From JAUUZQ01 sp964538375 (GTDB taxonomy: Bacteria; Bacteroidota; Bacteroidia; Bacteroidales; GCA-2748055), in contig CAZIFQ010000004.1 in the NCBI GenBank assembly GCA_964538375.1, forward strand, positions 1 through 64,000: a stretch of 64,000 nt of DNA, in the 5' to 3' direction. The position numbers were made by a program, and so were the translations under genes. Shown in pieces: positions 24,667-33,400 of the stretch; position 1 is the first letter of the stretch, and every line of letters starts with the position of its first letter. Below the pieces are notes generated by a model that did no database searches, was not told the DNA's origin, and worked only from the letters and a program-made list of their open reading frames with translations.

Positions 24667-24683
24667 AGATGCATTAGGCATCT
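24667..24683. promoter_or_regulatory. Inverted repeat before the M28 peptidase gene
   Basis: AGATGC (24667-24672) and GCATCT (24678-24683) form a small inverted repeat 35 bp before the start codon. It shares AGATGC with the last half-site of the operator array, so the peptidase gene could belong to the same regulon. Confidence 0.35.
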
Positions 24684-24717
24684 AAATACAATACTTATCA
24701 AAATAACAATCCACGTT

Positions 24718-26301
24718 ATGAGAAAATTTATTCATATTACATTTCTTCTATCCCTAATTATCCTTATTAATTCTTGCTCTCAGCAGCCTCGGCAAACACT
24801 TGAACAACGGGCCGAAAAAGTAAGCAAAGTTGAAATGCAGGGTATTGCAGAATTTCTGGGCAATGATCTCCTTGAAGGACGTGCCCCGGGGACCCGTGGT
24901 GGGGACCTGGCAGAAACTTATATTAAGAGCATGTTTAAATTTATGGATTTAGAACCCGGTGCAGATGGATCGTATTTACAAGAGTTTGTAATGAAAGGGA
25001 TTACTAGCAGTAATGTTTCTCTTACAACAAACGGAATTGAATTAAACGACATTGAAGAAATAGTGGGAACTTTTATGGAAGAAGAAGAATCTATTGATTT
25101 TAAGGGAGAAGCAGTCTTTGTCGGCTTTGGGATTACAACAGATATTTGGGAGTGGAACGACTACAAAAATATGGATGTGAAGGATAAAATTGTGATTACC
25201 CGTGTGAATGATCCGGGCATGTTTTTGCCAGATATTTTTGAAGGGAGCACCTTAACTTATTTTGGACGGTGGACCTATCATATTGAAGAAGCTGCGCGAC
25301 GTGGGGCGGCGGGTATATTGTTGATACATACTGATGAATCAGCCGGCTACGACTGGAATGTCGTAAAAAATTCCTGGACCGGAGAGAACCTATTCATCGA
25401 ATCGGATTTGCAAAATAGTCTGAAGTTCAGTGGCTGGATAAAAGAAAGCAGCTTAAAAAGATTATTAGAAACCAACAATATTAGCATGGATGAGCTTTAC
25501 AAGAGCAGCACATCAAAAGATTTCCAACCCGTCGATTTAGGTTTTAGAATGAACATAGCTGGAAACAACAGCTACAGAGATGTTACCAATCATAATGTGC
25601 TTGCTGAAATTCCCGGTCAAACGGAAGAAAGAATTGTATTGAGTGCGCATATTGATCACCTGGGGATGGATCCAAACAAGGAGGGTGACAACATTTACAA
25701 TGGTGCCATAGACAATGGTACTGCGGTTGGAGCCATGATGGTAGTTGCAAAAGTGCTCAAAGAGTTTCAGGATCAGCTTCATTACTCCGTCACAATCCTG
25801 GGCTGCAATGCAGAGGAATCCGGATTACTGGGATCGAAATATTATGTCCAAAATACGGATCGTGACAATATCATTGCGAATATCAATTTTGAATCAACGC
25901 CGGTATGGGAAAAGTCGGAAAGTATCATGGGTATCGGCGCCAGGTTTTCAAGTTTAGAAGAAATGATCAAAGCACTGGCAGAAAAAGACAATCTCGCTTA
26001 TTCTACATTCTCCTTGTCCAACCAGGGACTTTTTTACAGGTCTGACCAGTTTTCATTTGCACGGTATGGCGTTCCGTCAGTTTGGATTTCTGCAGGTGAA
26101 GATGAAATTTCAGGAAACAAAAATTATACTGAATTCTGGGGAAAGGATTACCATACTGTGAAAGATGAGTTTAATCCGGAATGGGAATTAGAAGGAATGA
26201 AGCAAACTATCAAATATGCACTGCTGCTGATTGATCAAATCAATAAAACCCAGGAGTCTCCACAATGGAAAAGCGAGTTGCCTTTTCCGATGGAGAAATA
26301 A
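24718..26301 (+). CDS. M28 family zinc peptidase lipoprotein with PA-like insert
   Basis: This exported lipoprotein (Cys20 in LINSC) carries an M28 aminopeptidase domain. A PA-like insert occupies about 110-250 (FVGFGITTDIWEWNDYKNMDV, the usual lid). Zinc and catalytic residues are His311 in SAHIDHLG, Asp332 in GAIDNGTAVG, the Glu pair 366-367 in GCNAEESGLLGS, and a late His in YHTVKDEF. The position normally held by Asp in NxDM is Glu in INFESTP, a conservative but unusual change. It likely releases N-terminal amino acids from peptides in the periplasm or at the surface. It is divergent from the blaI-like gene and shares its operator region. Confidence 0.9.
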   Translation: MRKFIHITFLLSLIILINSCSQQPRQTLEQRAEKVSKVEMQGIAEFLGNDLLEGRAPGTRGGDLAETYIKSMFKFMDLEPGADGSYLQEFVMKGITSSNVSLTTNGIELNDIEEIVGTFMEEEESIDFKGEAVFVGFGITTDIWEWNDYKNMDVKDKIVITRVNDPGMFLPDIFEGSTLTYFGRWTYHIEEAARRGAAGILLIHTDESAGYDWNVVKNSWTGENLFIESDLQNSLKFSGWIKESSLKRLLETNNISMDELYKSSTSKDFQPVDLGFRMNIAGNNSYRDVTNHNVLAEIPGQTEERIVLSAHIDHLGMDPNKEGDNIYNGAIDNGTAVGAMMVVAKVLKEFQDQLHYSVTILGCNAEESGLLGSKYYVQNTDRDNIIANINFESTPVWEKSESIMGIGARFSSLEEMIKALAEKDNLAYSTFSLSNQGLFYRSDQFSFARYGVPSVWISAGEDEISGNKNYTEFWGKDYHTVKDEFNPEWELEGMKQTIKYALLLIDQINKTQESPQWKSELPFPMEK

Positions 26302-26310
26302 ATCGCCGAA

Positions 26311-26352
26311 ACCTGAAACCTATTGCCTGACGCCTGATGCCTCACGCCTCAC
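26311..26352. repeat. Heptanucleotide tandem repeat (GCCTNAC family, 6 units)
   Basis: ACCTGAA, ACCTATT, GCCTGAC, GCCTGAT, GCCTCAC and GCCTCAC follow each other at a strict 7-bp period between the stop of the M28 gene and the stop of the convergent TonB-type gene. Confidence 0.75.
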
Positions 26353-26354
26353 TC

Positions 26355-27644
26355 CTACCTCTTATGTTCTTCCTTAAACACGATCCTCAGTCTCAGGTCA
26401 TCGTCGACATATGCCCCGTTGCGGGTGGCCGGGGTCCATTTTGGTCCCGTAGTAAGTGCGCGTTGGGCTTCATCTGAAAATGCCTGGGAGGGCGATTTCA
26501 GGATTTGGATATTGTGGGGTCGGCCATTGGGCAAAACATAAAACTTGAGGACAACAACGGCTTTGTTCAGTGCGTATTCTGATGGGGGAAATACCATGCT
26601 TGAGTCTATGTATGTTTTGAAGTAGGGCATTCCTTTCTCAGGAACAGCATTTTTGTAATCTGAACTTTCTTGTCCAAGATCCACAACTGATCCTGTTGGT
26701 TCTGAAGTAGCAGATGTTCCATAACCCACAACAACAACTTCGTCGAGTGAGACATTTGAAGGATCGAGTTTGAATTCCATTGGTTCACCACTAACTATTG
26801 GTGATTCTTCCTGCTCCATTCCAATGTAGGTAGCTACCAGCGTGCTACTTTCTGTTTCATCAACTAATATTTCGAAATTTCCATCCATATCAGCAATTGT
26901 TCCGACGGTTGCTTCCTTTACCAGAACATTGGCACCTGGCAGTGGGCTTGAGTCCTCTGATGAACGGACCACACCGCGGATGCGGGTTTTCTCTTTTGTT
27001 ACAGCTTGTTTAGCCATTCTTTTTGAAGTGGTTGGCGTGGCATCATAATCTTGCGCTAATGCCACAGGCTGAGCTTCTGCCTGAGTAGGATCAATAAAAT
27101 CTTCGTCTGTTTCTATCACTTCCATGGCTAACTCCTCATCTGCCATTACGTCTTCTTCAAATTCAGTATCTTCCATGACGATGCCTTCATCGGTAGTACC
27201 AGCTACAAGTACCTCTTCAGAAGTTTCTGCGATAGCTTCATCCTTCGCTAAAGCTTCGGATGACTCGTCGGATGACTTGATAGCGGAGGTGGGCTCCATC
27301 GCTTTGTTCATCTCCCTGATTCTATCGTCCTTGTCAGATGGCGTTTGATCAACCGTTAAGAATATAGTTGTGATAACAAGGATGGCGGCCAGGCTTGCGG
27401 CTGCACTATACCAACCGATACGTCTCCTGAGGTTGATCCTGTAGCGGATTTTTTTCCCTGCAGCGGCCAGGTCCTGTTCTGCCTCTTCCCTTGAAACCAT
27501 GGCGAATCCCTCGGCAGCATCTTCATTGAACAGGTCCTTTTGAAGTTTCCTTTCGAATGCATTTCTTTCCTTCCCCGACATCTTCCCCTCGAAATAGTCA
27601 AAGAAGTCAGCTGACTGTGTGCGGTATTTATTCTTTTTTGACAT
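26355..27644 (-). CDS. Anti-sigma-like membrane protein with CarboxypepD-reg and TonB C-terminal domains
   Basis: The protein has 429 residues from ATG 27644; the longer frame uses a TTG inside the sigma gene. The cytosolic N-terminus (1-75) resembles the helical part of Bacteroidota anti-sigma proteins (DFFDYFEGKMSGKERNAFER), followed by one membrane helix at 77-97. Next come a Glu/Asp-rich low-complexity linker (115-200), a carboxypeptidase-regulatory-like domain (220-293), the receptor-type motif SLDEVVVVGYG (299-309) and a TonB C-terminal domain (335-425). It overlaps the ECF sigma factor by 17 bp, which strongly supports a regulator-sigma pair. It may transmit envelope signals to that sigma factor. 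Confidence 0.85.
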   Translation of the reverse strand: MSKKNKYRTQSADFFDYFEGKMSGKERNAFERKLQKDLFNEDAAEGFAMVSREEAEQDLAAAGKKIRYRINLRRRIGWYSAAASLAAILVITTIFLTVDQTPSDKDDRIREMNKAMEPTSAIKSSDESSEALAKDEAIAETSEEVLVAGTTDEGIVMEDTEFEEDVMADEELAMEVIETDEDFIDPTQAEAQPVALAQDYDATPTTSKRMAKQAVTKEKTRIRGVVRSSEDSSPLPGANVLVKEATVGTIADMDGNFEILVDETESSTLVATYIGMEQEESPIVSGEPMEFKLDPSNVSLDEVVVVGYGTSATSEPTGSVVDLGQESSDYKNAVPEKGMPYFKTYIDSSMVFPPSEYALNKAVVVLKFYVLPNGRPHNIQILKSPSQAFSDEAQRALTTGPKWTPATRNGAYVDDDLRLRIVFKEEHKR

Positions 27645-28218
27645 CTTGCTTCTCAATACAAATTTTCAAATTTCTCTTGCCGTTCTGAATAAAGCTCTTG
27701 ACTTTCTTCTCTTCAAGTGTGAGTGCATCAGAAATCTCTTTGTATGATTTATTATCATAATAAAAAAGTTTGATACACTGCTGTTGTTCTCCCTTTAGCT
27801 TCTCTATGCATTCCCGGAGTACCTTATTCAAAAAATTCTCCTCTTCATCTATGGGATGCATTTCCTGCTCCGATTCCACAAATATTTTCTGATCATTCTG
27901 GTAATCATGCAATCTTTTTGTCTCGCTCTTCTGCGCCCTGATTTGCATCAGGCAGTAGTTCTTTGTTAGCACATAGAGCCAGCTCTTAAAAATTTCGACT
28001 TCGTGCTTTGGCAGTTCAACAATCAGCTTTTCGAAAATGGAGGTGACACCATCCTGGGCAGCTTCCCGTTCTTTAAAATATTTCAGACAAACACCATAGA
28101 CAAGGTGCATGTATCTTGCATACAGGGTCCCAAGGGTCTCCAGGTCATCGTTTGACTTGAACCTGTTCACCAATTCTTTATCGGAATCTTCTTTATATTT
28201 TCTCCAGGATATCTTCAC
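27628..28218 (-). CDS. ECF-type RNA polymerase sigma factor
   Basis: A sigma-70 family member of 196 residues with region 2 (ELVNRFKSNDDLETLGTLYA through YGVCLKYFKEREAAQDGVTS and FKSWLYVLTKNYCLMQIR) and region 4 (CIEKLKGEQQQCIKLFYYD, then SYKEISDALTLEEKKVKSFI). The region 2 to region 4 linker is longer and more acidic than usual. It is translationally coupled to the TonB/anti-sigma-like gene that overlaps its end, a common Bacteroidota arrangement. Its promoters are unknown. The next gene leftwards is the convergent M28 peptidase. Confidence 0.92.
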   Translation of the reverse strand: MKISWRKYKEDSDKELVNRFKSNDDLETLGTLYARYMHLVYGVCLKYFKEREAAQDGVTSIFEKLIVELPKHEVEIFKSWLYVLTKNYCLMQIRAQKSETKRLHDYQNDQKIFVESEQEMHPIDEEENFLNKVLRECIEKLKGEQQQCIKLFYYDNKSYKEISDALTLEEKKVKSFIQNGKRNLKICIEKQDVKKE

Positions 28219-28295
28219 ATTGAACGCTCTTCTGCAATTTACAAAGAATAATTTTGGCGACCGTAAATTGTTTTTAAATCATTTGCTGGTGCGGT

Positions 28296-28409
28296 TTATC
28301 TATAGTATTTCTCAAAGATCCATTCTATTTGTTCGTCGGTAACAATTCTGTCGATAGGTTCCTTGTCCTGGAGATAGCTTTTATTGTGGAAGGCGATATT
28401 GTTATTCAT
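28296..28409 (-). CDS. Very small ORF, 37 aa
   Basis: The frame reads MNNNIAFHNKSYLQDKEPID and ends EWIFEKYYR. It has an ATG, a balanced composition and a plausible helix, but no homologue I can recall. It lies between the sigma factor and the broken RsgA-like gene and could be real, or a leftover of a longer gene. Confidence 0.3.
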   Translation of the reverse strand: MNNNIAFHNKSYLQDKEPIDRIVTDEQIEWIFEKYYR

Positions 28410-28433
28410 GTAGATTGTTTTACTTAAAACTTA

Positions 28434-28852
28434 TTATCTTTTCTCTGTTTTTTTAAAGTCTTTAATCAACTTCCCCAGGTCTTTGTCTTTCTTTTTTCTT
28501 TCTAAGGTATCGGATTCAAAATGCATTTTTTCCTTTTCCATCTTTCGAAAATTGGCATACGAATCTTCATCAATCTCTCCACATTCAACCGCTGCCAGTA
28601 TAGCGCAACCTTCCTCGTGCATGTGTGTGCAATCTGCATACCTGCAATCTTTAGCATAATTGATAATAAAATCGAATGTAGTTTCCAGGCCTCCGGAAGT
28701 ATCAGTGATTCCGACTTCTCGCATTCCGGGGTTTTTACAGCATACCTTTCTTTATGCTCCGCTGTAACGCGACCAACTTCAAATGAATCTAAGTTTTGTG
28801 TGATTCTGAACTTTTCAAGAATGTCACTATATCCAAGATCCTGGTAGGTCAT
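28434..28852 (-). pseudogene. Internally deleted RsgA-like GTPase gene (GTPase domain missing)
   Basis: The first 42 codons from ATG 28852 (MTYQDLGYSDILEKFRI, then FEVGRVTAEHKERYAVKT) are the N-terminal region of an RsgA/YjeQ-type ribosome-assembly GTPase. In another frame the gene continues NPGMREVGITDTSGG and a zinc domain with CRYADCTHMHEEGC, the C-terminus of the same family, and ends at 28434. The circularly permuted GTPase domain, about 200 residues, is absent. The joint contains AACCCCGGA, which fits both sides, as expected for deletion between short direct repeats, and the frame is lost. The start lies 1 bp after the stop of the esterase gene. This is surely inactive; a functional rsgA should exist elsewhere. 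Confidence 0.78.
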
Positions 28853-28853
28853 T

Positions 28854-30095
28854 TCAAATGTTTTTCTTTATAATTTTTGCGTAAGAAGTTTCTCCATTGC
28901 TTACTATGTGAATAATATAAGTGCCAGCTGGCAAATCACTTATATCAATTATCCTGCCTCTGCAATGATCTTGTTTTATAAATTGTCCATGCATATTATA
29001 AATATAAAATCTTCCATCCAATACTTCACCATAGCCTCCTACATATAATGTCTCTTTGGCCGGATTTGGAAAAACCCGGGCAAGAGGTACCGACATACTA
29101 TCCTGACTCGTTTTTTCTTGCTGTTGCAGCCATAGATACAAGTGATCTGTATCAGTTTGTTTCCAATCATGCCCCCCGGCTACAACATCAATTTCAACAT
29201 TGCTATTGCCGGCAGCTTTCAATAAGTGGTATCCTATTTCACACCATTGAGTTAAATCGTCCTCTTCACCAGATATGAAATACACAGGAACTTTTGATAA
29301 TCCTTCTATGTACTCTTTCTCAAAACCGCCTTCGTATACCACAACCCCTGACTGGATGCCTACTGCGGCCCAATAACTATGTGATCTTGATCCGATATAC
29401 CAGGCACCCGAACCGCCCATAGAATACCCGGCAAGATAATTCCTGAGGGTATTTATCTTAAATAATTCGTTCATTTTTGCTACGCATTCCCAGATATCGG
29501 TCTCAGCAATGCCTCTGTACCATAAATTTCCTCTTCCCCAGGGCTCTACAAGGTAGCCATCTTGAAATGCAATAGGTGGCGCAGCAACACCATCCTCTAA
29601 ACTTGGTAGCAAGGAATAATGGATTTTATCGCCGGCAATATCCCAGAGTCCGTGAAGGTATATATACATTGGGTATTCCTTTTCAGTTTCCCAGTCATAT
29701 GGCAGTTTGACTAGAGCGAACGAAATCTCTCCATCTGTCGGGGATATCCATGAAAGAATCCATGAACGATGCCTTCCAATATAGCTTGATACGTCAGTTA
29801 ATTTATAGGGATTTGAATCATCAGAAATAATATCATATAGTTCTTCTAAGAGAGTGGTATCGCTATTCGATAAAAGTGATTTTGAGTTGATTACCTGATA
29901 TATAGAAGAGAAATTTAATTTGATAATTTCATGGTCGGCTTGTTCTTCTAATATTAAAAGAGTATCCTTTAATGCTTTAACTTTATCGAGATTTAAGGTG
30001 TTTGCACGAAGATTACCCAGAAGTATTGTACATAAAGCAATTGCCAATATTGAGCTTTTAAAAACCTGCTTGTATCTTACTTTTAATATTGACAT
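28854..30095 (-). CDS. Secreted alpha/beta hydrolase (esterase-like) with T9SS sorting domain
   Basis: The protein has 413 residues with an N-terminal signal segment (to about 31, ending LRANT). An alpha/beta-hydrolase of the PHB depolymerase/feruloyl esterase-like type spans about 110-320. The nucleophile elbow is GYSMGGSGAW, preceded by the oxyanion region YIYLHGLWD; the likely acid is in SGEEDDLTQW and the His in AGGHDWKQ. A type A Por secretion domain forms the last 75 residues (VFPNPAKETLYVGGYGE, LPAGTYIIHIVSNG). It should be exported by T9SS and act on an extracellular ester or on plant polymer decoration. The N-terminal 80 residues before the hydrolase are unassigned. Confidence 0.87.
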   Translation of the reverse strand: MSILKVRYKQVFKSSILAIALCTILLGNLRANTLNLDKVKALKDTLLILEEQADHEIIKLNFSSIYQVINSKSLLSNSDTTLLEELYDIISDDSNPYKLTDVSSYIGRHRSWILSWISPTDGEISFALVKLPYDWETEKEYPMYIYLHGLWDIAGDKIHYSLLPSLEDGVAAPPIAFQDGYLVEPWGRGNLWYRGIAETDIWECVAKMNELFKINTLRNYLAGYSMGGSGAWYIGSRSHSYWAAVGIQSGVVVYEGGFEKEYIEGLSKVPVYFISGEEDDLTQWCEIGYHLLKAAGNSNVEIDVVAGGHDWKQTDTDHLYLWLQQQEKTSQDSMSVPLARVFPNPAKETLYVGGYGEVLDGRFYIYNMHGQFIKQDHCRGRIIDISDLPAGTYIIHIVSNGETSYAKIIKKNI

Positions 30096-30390
30096 CTGTG
30101 ATGATTAAGCAATTTATTTAAGGATTAAGAACCGTTCAATATTTTAGTTTTTGATTGACAATTGAGAAGAACTAAAATATGTTTACTTTTTGTCTTCTAA
30201 TAAGAAGACTGGCAGACAGTTAAAGTTACGATTTTTTTTGGTGTAGTAAGAACGCTGTATATCCTCTACAATGGCTGTTCTTCTCTTCTTTATATCTCAA
30301 AAGAAAGAAAATCAATTTTTTTTATGGAATTCTTCATACCCATGCATCCTATGGGTGAAAACGAAATTTTATCAACCAAATTTTTATATC

Positions 30391-32292
30391 ATGAAAACAA
30401 TAGTTTCATTTATTTCAGTAATCGTTTTATCGCTTGTTTTAATGGCTGCTGGTCCCTCAAGGGTGATCACTGGTGCTGTAACAGACGATAATGGCTATGC
30501 CCTGATCGGGGCAAGTGTTATGGTAAAAGGAACCTCACAGGGTACCGTTACCGATATCAATGGTGAGTATTCTATTTCTATAGGTGAGAAAGCGAAAATC
30601 CTCGTATTCTCTTTCATTGGCATGGGAACGCAAGAAGTGCAGATAGGTACCAGTAATGTGATTGATGTGCAAATGTATACAAGCATGGATGCCCTCGAGG
30701 AGGTAGTTGTGATTGGCTACGGTGAAGCATCAATGGACATGACTTCAAGTACTGTACTTACTGGTTATTCCAGGATTGGGAAGACACGTAAAGGCGGACG
30801 TGAAAAGAAAGACATGGCAGCACCGGGTATGTGGGGCTCAGGAACTTATTATGAAGGCCAGCCACAGCACAATACAGAAGCGTATGCCACCATTCATGAA
30901 AATGGTTTCAAGGATGTGAGGCATAATCCACTTTCAACTTTTTCTATCGATGTGGACAAGGCATCCTATGCGAATGTTCGCAGGTTCATCAATATGGGAC
31001 AAAAACCACCGGTTGATGCTGTAAGAGTAGAGGAGATGATCAATTATTTTTCTTATGATTACCCACAGCCAGATGGTGAACATCCTTTCACAGTATCACA
31101 TGAATTATCCGTTTGCCCATGGAACAGCTCACACCAATTATTGCATATCGGACTGCAGGGCAAGGATATTGACAAGGAGAATTTACCGCCTTCCAACCTG
31201 GTTTTCTTATTGGATGTATCTGGCTCAATGAGCGACCATACTAAACTTCCACTGTTGAAATCTGCTTTCCGGCTCTTAGTGAAGGAATTGCGTCCTGAAG
31301 ACCGTGTAGCGATTGTAGTTTATGCAGGCGCTGCAGGTGTGGTTCTGGAATCAACCCCGGGCACTGAGAAGGATAAGATTCTTCGCTCACTTGACAAGCT
31401 GAGTGCAGGTGGATCAACTGCCGGTGGGGCAGGACTGAAGTTGGCTTATAAGATTGCACAGCAGAATTTTGCCAAAGAAGGAAACAACAGGATTATCCTT
31501 GCTACGGATGGTGACTTTAATATAGGAGCATCCAGTGATGCCGAAATGGAGAGAATGATTGAGACAGAACGTGAGAAGGGAGTCTTTATGACAGTGCTTG
31601 GATTTGGAATGGGAAATTACAAAGACAGTAAGATGGAGACCATTGCCGATAAAGGAAATGGTAACTATGCTTACATCGACAATATCCAGGAAGCAAACAA
31701 AGTATTTGTCAGTGAATTCGGAGGAACGCTCTTCACTATAGCCAAGGATGTGAAATTCCAGATAGAGTTTAATCCGGAGAGAGTGAAGTCTTACCGTTTG
31801 GTTGGATATGAAAACAGGCTCCTGAATGACGAAGATTTCAATGACGACACAAAGGATGCAGGTGAAATGGGAGCAGGACATACAGTAACAGCGCTATATG
31901 AGATTGTTCCGGCTGGTTCCGAAGAATCTTATGTAAGCATTGACCCGCTTAAGTACCAGTCAAACAGAGACAAGATGATTGCAAGGAATACTAATGAGCT
32001 GATGACCATTAAGCTAAGGTATAAGAAGCCAGATGGAATCAAGAGCACACTGTATGAGATTCCGGTTAATGACAGGGTCAAAAAACTAGAGAAAACATCT
32101 GAAAACTTCCGTTTTGCGGCAGCAGTTGCTCAATATGGTATGATTCTCAGGGGTTCAGATTACCTGAAGCAAGGGTCAATTGAGGATGTGCTTAGCCAGG
32201 CAAGGGCAGCCAGGGGCGCAGATACAGAAGGATATCGCGGAGAGTTTATTAAGCTCGTGAATACCAGCTCAGGTATTATAGCGATGAAATAA
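30391..32292 (+). CDS. VWA-domain protein with CarboxypepD-reg module (YfbK-like)
   Basis: This exported protein of 633 residues starts at ATG 30391, which gives a proper signal (MKTIVSFISVIVLSLVLMAA). The longer frame begins in the leader. A carboxypeptidase-regulatory-like domain (25-97) leads to LEEVVVIGYGE (102-112), a motif otherwise typical of SusC-type receptors. Then come a von Willebrand factor-like N-terminal region (180-265), the VWA domain with an intact MIDAS (FLLDVSGSMS, Asp275, Ser277, Ser279, and ATDGDFN), and a C-terminal YfbK-type domain. It probably binds other envelope proteins in a Mg-dependent way. It stands alone, with a strong terminator behind. Confidence 0.9.
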   Translation: MKTIVSFISVIVLSLVLMAAGPSRVITGAVTDDNGYALIGASVMVKGTSQGTVTDINGEYSISIGEKAKILVFSFIGMGTQEVQIGTSNVIDVQMYTSMDALEEVVVIGYGEASMDMTSSTVLTGYSRIGKTRKGGREKKDMAAPGMWGSGTYYEGQPQHNTEAYATIHENGFKDVRHNPLSTFSIDVDKASYANVRRFINMGQKPPVDAVRVEEMINYFSYDYPQPDGEHPFTVSHELSVCPWNSSHQLLHIGLQGKDIDKENLPPSNLVFLLDVSGSMSDHTKLPLLKSAFRLLVKELRPEDRVAIVVYAGAAGVVLESTPGTEKDKILRSLDKLSAGGSTAGGAGLKLAYKIAQQNFAKEGNNRIILATDGDFNIGASSDAEMERMIETEREKGVFMTVLGFGMGNYKDSKMETIADKGNGNYAYIDNIQEANKVFVSEFGGTLFTIAKDVKFQIEFNPERVKSYRLVGYENRLLNDEDFNDDTKDAGEMGAGHTVTALYEIVPAGSEESYVSIDPLKYQSNRDKMIARNTNELMTIKLRYKKPDGIKSTLYEIPVNDRVKKLEKTSENFRFAAAVAQYGMILRGSDYLKQGSIEDVLSQARAARGADTEGYRGEFIKLVNTSSGIIAMK

Positions 32293-32297
32293 TTGTA

Positions 32298-32319
32298 GAG
32301 ACGCGATTTATCGCGTCTC
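32298..32319. repeat. GTAGAGACGCG-type palindrome after the VWA gene
   Basis: GAGACGCGAT (32298-32307) and ATCGCGTCTC (32310-32319) are a perfect 10-bp inverted repeat 6 bp after the stop codon. The leading GTAGAGACGCG also occurs after the rlmI stop at 60816. Confidence 0.7.
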
Positions 32320-32358
32320 ATCCATCCCCAGGCGTCTCAACCTTGGATGAATAACTAA

Positions 32359-32389
32359 AAAAAGGGGGTCTCGATGAGACTCCCTTTTT
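32359..32389. terminator. Bidirectional terminator between the VWA gene and ppgK
   Basis: AAAAAGGGGGTCTC (32359-32372) pairs with GAGACTCCCTTTTT (32376-32389) with one mismatch. A-tracts and T-tracts flank the GC core, so it can end transcripts from both convergent genes. Confidence 0.85.
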
Positions 32390-32436
32390 GTATGACAGAC
32401 ATTGCTCTCAACCAGAGCTATTGAAATTTCTGCGGC

Positions 32437-33216
32437 CTATTTCTTCTCCTTTTTATCTTCCTTTTCCAGTTTATTGTAATATTTACTGGCCATGGCGGCG
32501 CCAATGATGCCAGCTTCGTTGAGCAGTGTGGCCGGTACAACTTTTGCACGGGTTTTCAGATGGGGAATAAATTTTTCATCCTTCTTGCTTGCGCCTCCCC
32601 CTATAATAATTAAATCAGGCCAAAGCAGGTCTTCCATGCGGTTCAGGTATTCGTTGAAACGACCAGCCCATTCTTCCCAATCGATTTTATCAGCTTTTCG
32701 TGCGGCGTCTGAAGCATACTTTTCAGCATCATCTCCATGCAGAAGAATATGTCCCATTTCCATATTTGGAACAAGTTTCCCACTTGTAAAAGCAACAGTA
32801 CCCAATCCGGTGCCTACGGTAACAAGTAATGCTACTCCACGAAATCCTTTTCCGGATCCAAATTTCATCTCGCCCATGCCAGCAGCATCTGCATCATTTA
32901 CCACATGAACCTTGCATCCTGTCTTTGTTGAAAATAGCTTATTCAGATTCTTATCTATCCAGCTGTCATCGACGTTTGCAGCAGTTCTTGCAACTCCGTG
33001 TTGTAAAACTCCGGGGAAGCCAACTCCAATTGGACCGTTCCATTCGAAGTGTTTTACAATCTCCTTCATCACATCGGCAACTGCCTCAGGTGTAGCGGGT
33101 TGCGGGGTGGAAATACGGTAACGCTCTGTAAGTAATTTTCCTTTTTTTGTATCTACAATGGCACCTTTAACGCCAGAGCCACCTATATCAATCCCAAGAA
33201 TCTTGTTTAATTTCAT
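32437..33216 (-). CDS. ppgK: Polyphosphate glucokinase (ROK family)
   Basis: The enzyme phosphorylates glucose with polyphosphate, and often also ATP. Its 259 residues match the compact ROK-type polyphosphate glucokinases. Phosphate-binding ILGIDIGGSGVKGAIVD begins the protein. The sugar site has GVGFPGVL, NDADAAGMGEM with the catalytic Asp, and GTGLGTVAF; the second nucleotide/polyphosphate loop is IIIGGGASKKDEKF. GHILLHGDDAEKY replaces the zinc-containing ExGH of other ROK kinases, as expected for this group. The tail is very Lys-rich (KEDKKEKK). It is transcribed alone. Confidence 0.9.
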   Translation of the reverse strand: MKLNKILGIDIGGSGVKGAIVDTKKGKLLTERYRISTPQPATPEAVADVMKEIVKHFEWNGPIGVGFPGVLQHGVARTAANVDDSWIDKNLNKLFSTKTGCKVHVVNDADAAGMGEMKFGSGKGFRGVALLVTVGTGLGTVAFTSGKLVPNMEMGHILLHGDDAEKYASDAARKADKIDWEEWAGRFNEYLNRMEDLLWPDLIIIGGGASKKDEKFIPHLKTRAKVVPATLLNEAGIIGAAMASKYYNKLEKEDKKEKK

Positions 33217-33400
33217 CTTTTTATTTTTATTTTTCTTTTGCCAGCACCAGCCATCCCTTATCTTAAAAAATAGCAGCCGGATTTCTTATTTATTATGATT
33301 CAAAAATATTACTTTTTATCAAAGTGTTTAATACTTTTGCCAATATTTATCATTTAATTTCCCTAACTTAGTATAAAAGAATTTCATTTTTTTTAACGCA

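Noticed and set aside
28434..28724. 96-aa ORF as a separate complete zinc protein
   Set aside because: It is the C-terminal domain of an RsgA-type GTPase whose N-terminus lies directly upstream in another frame.
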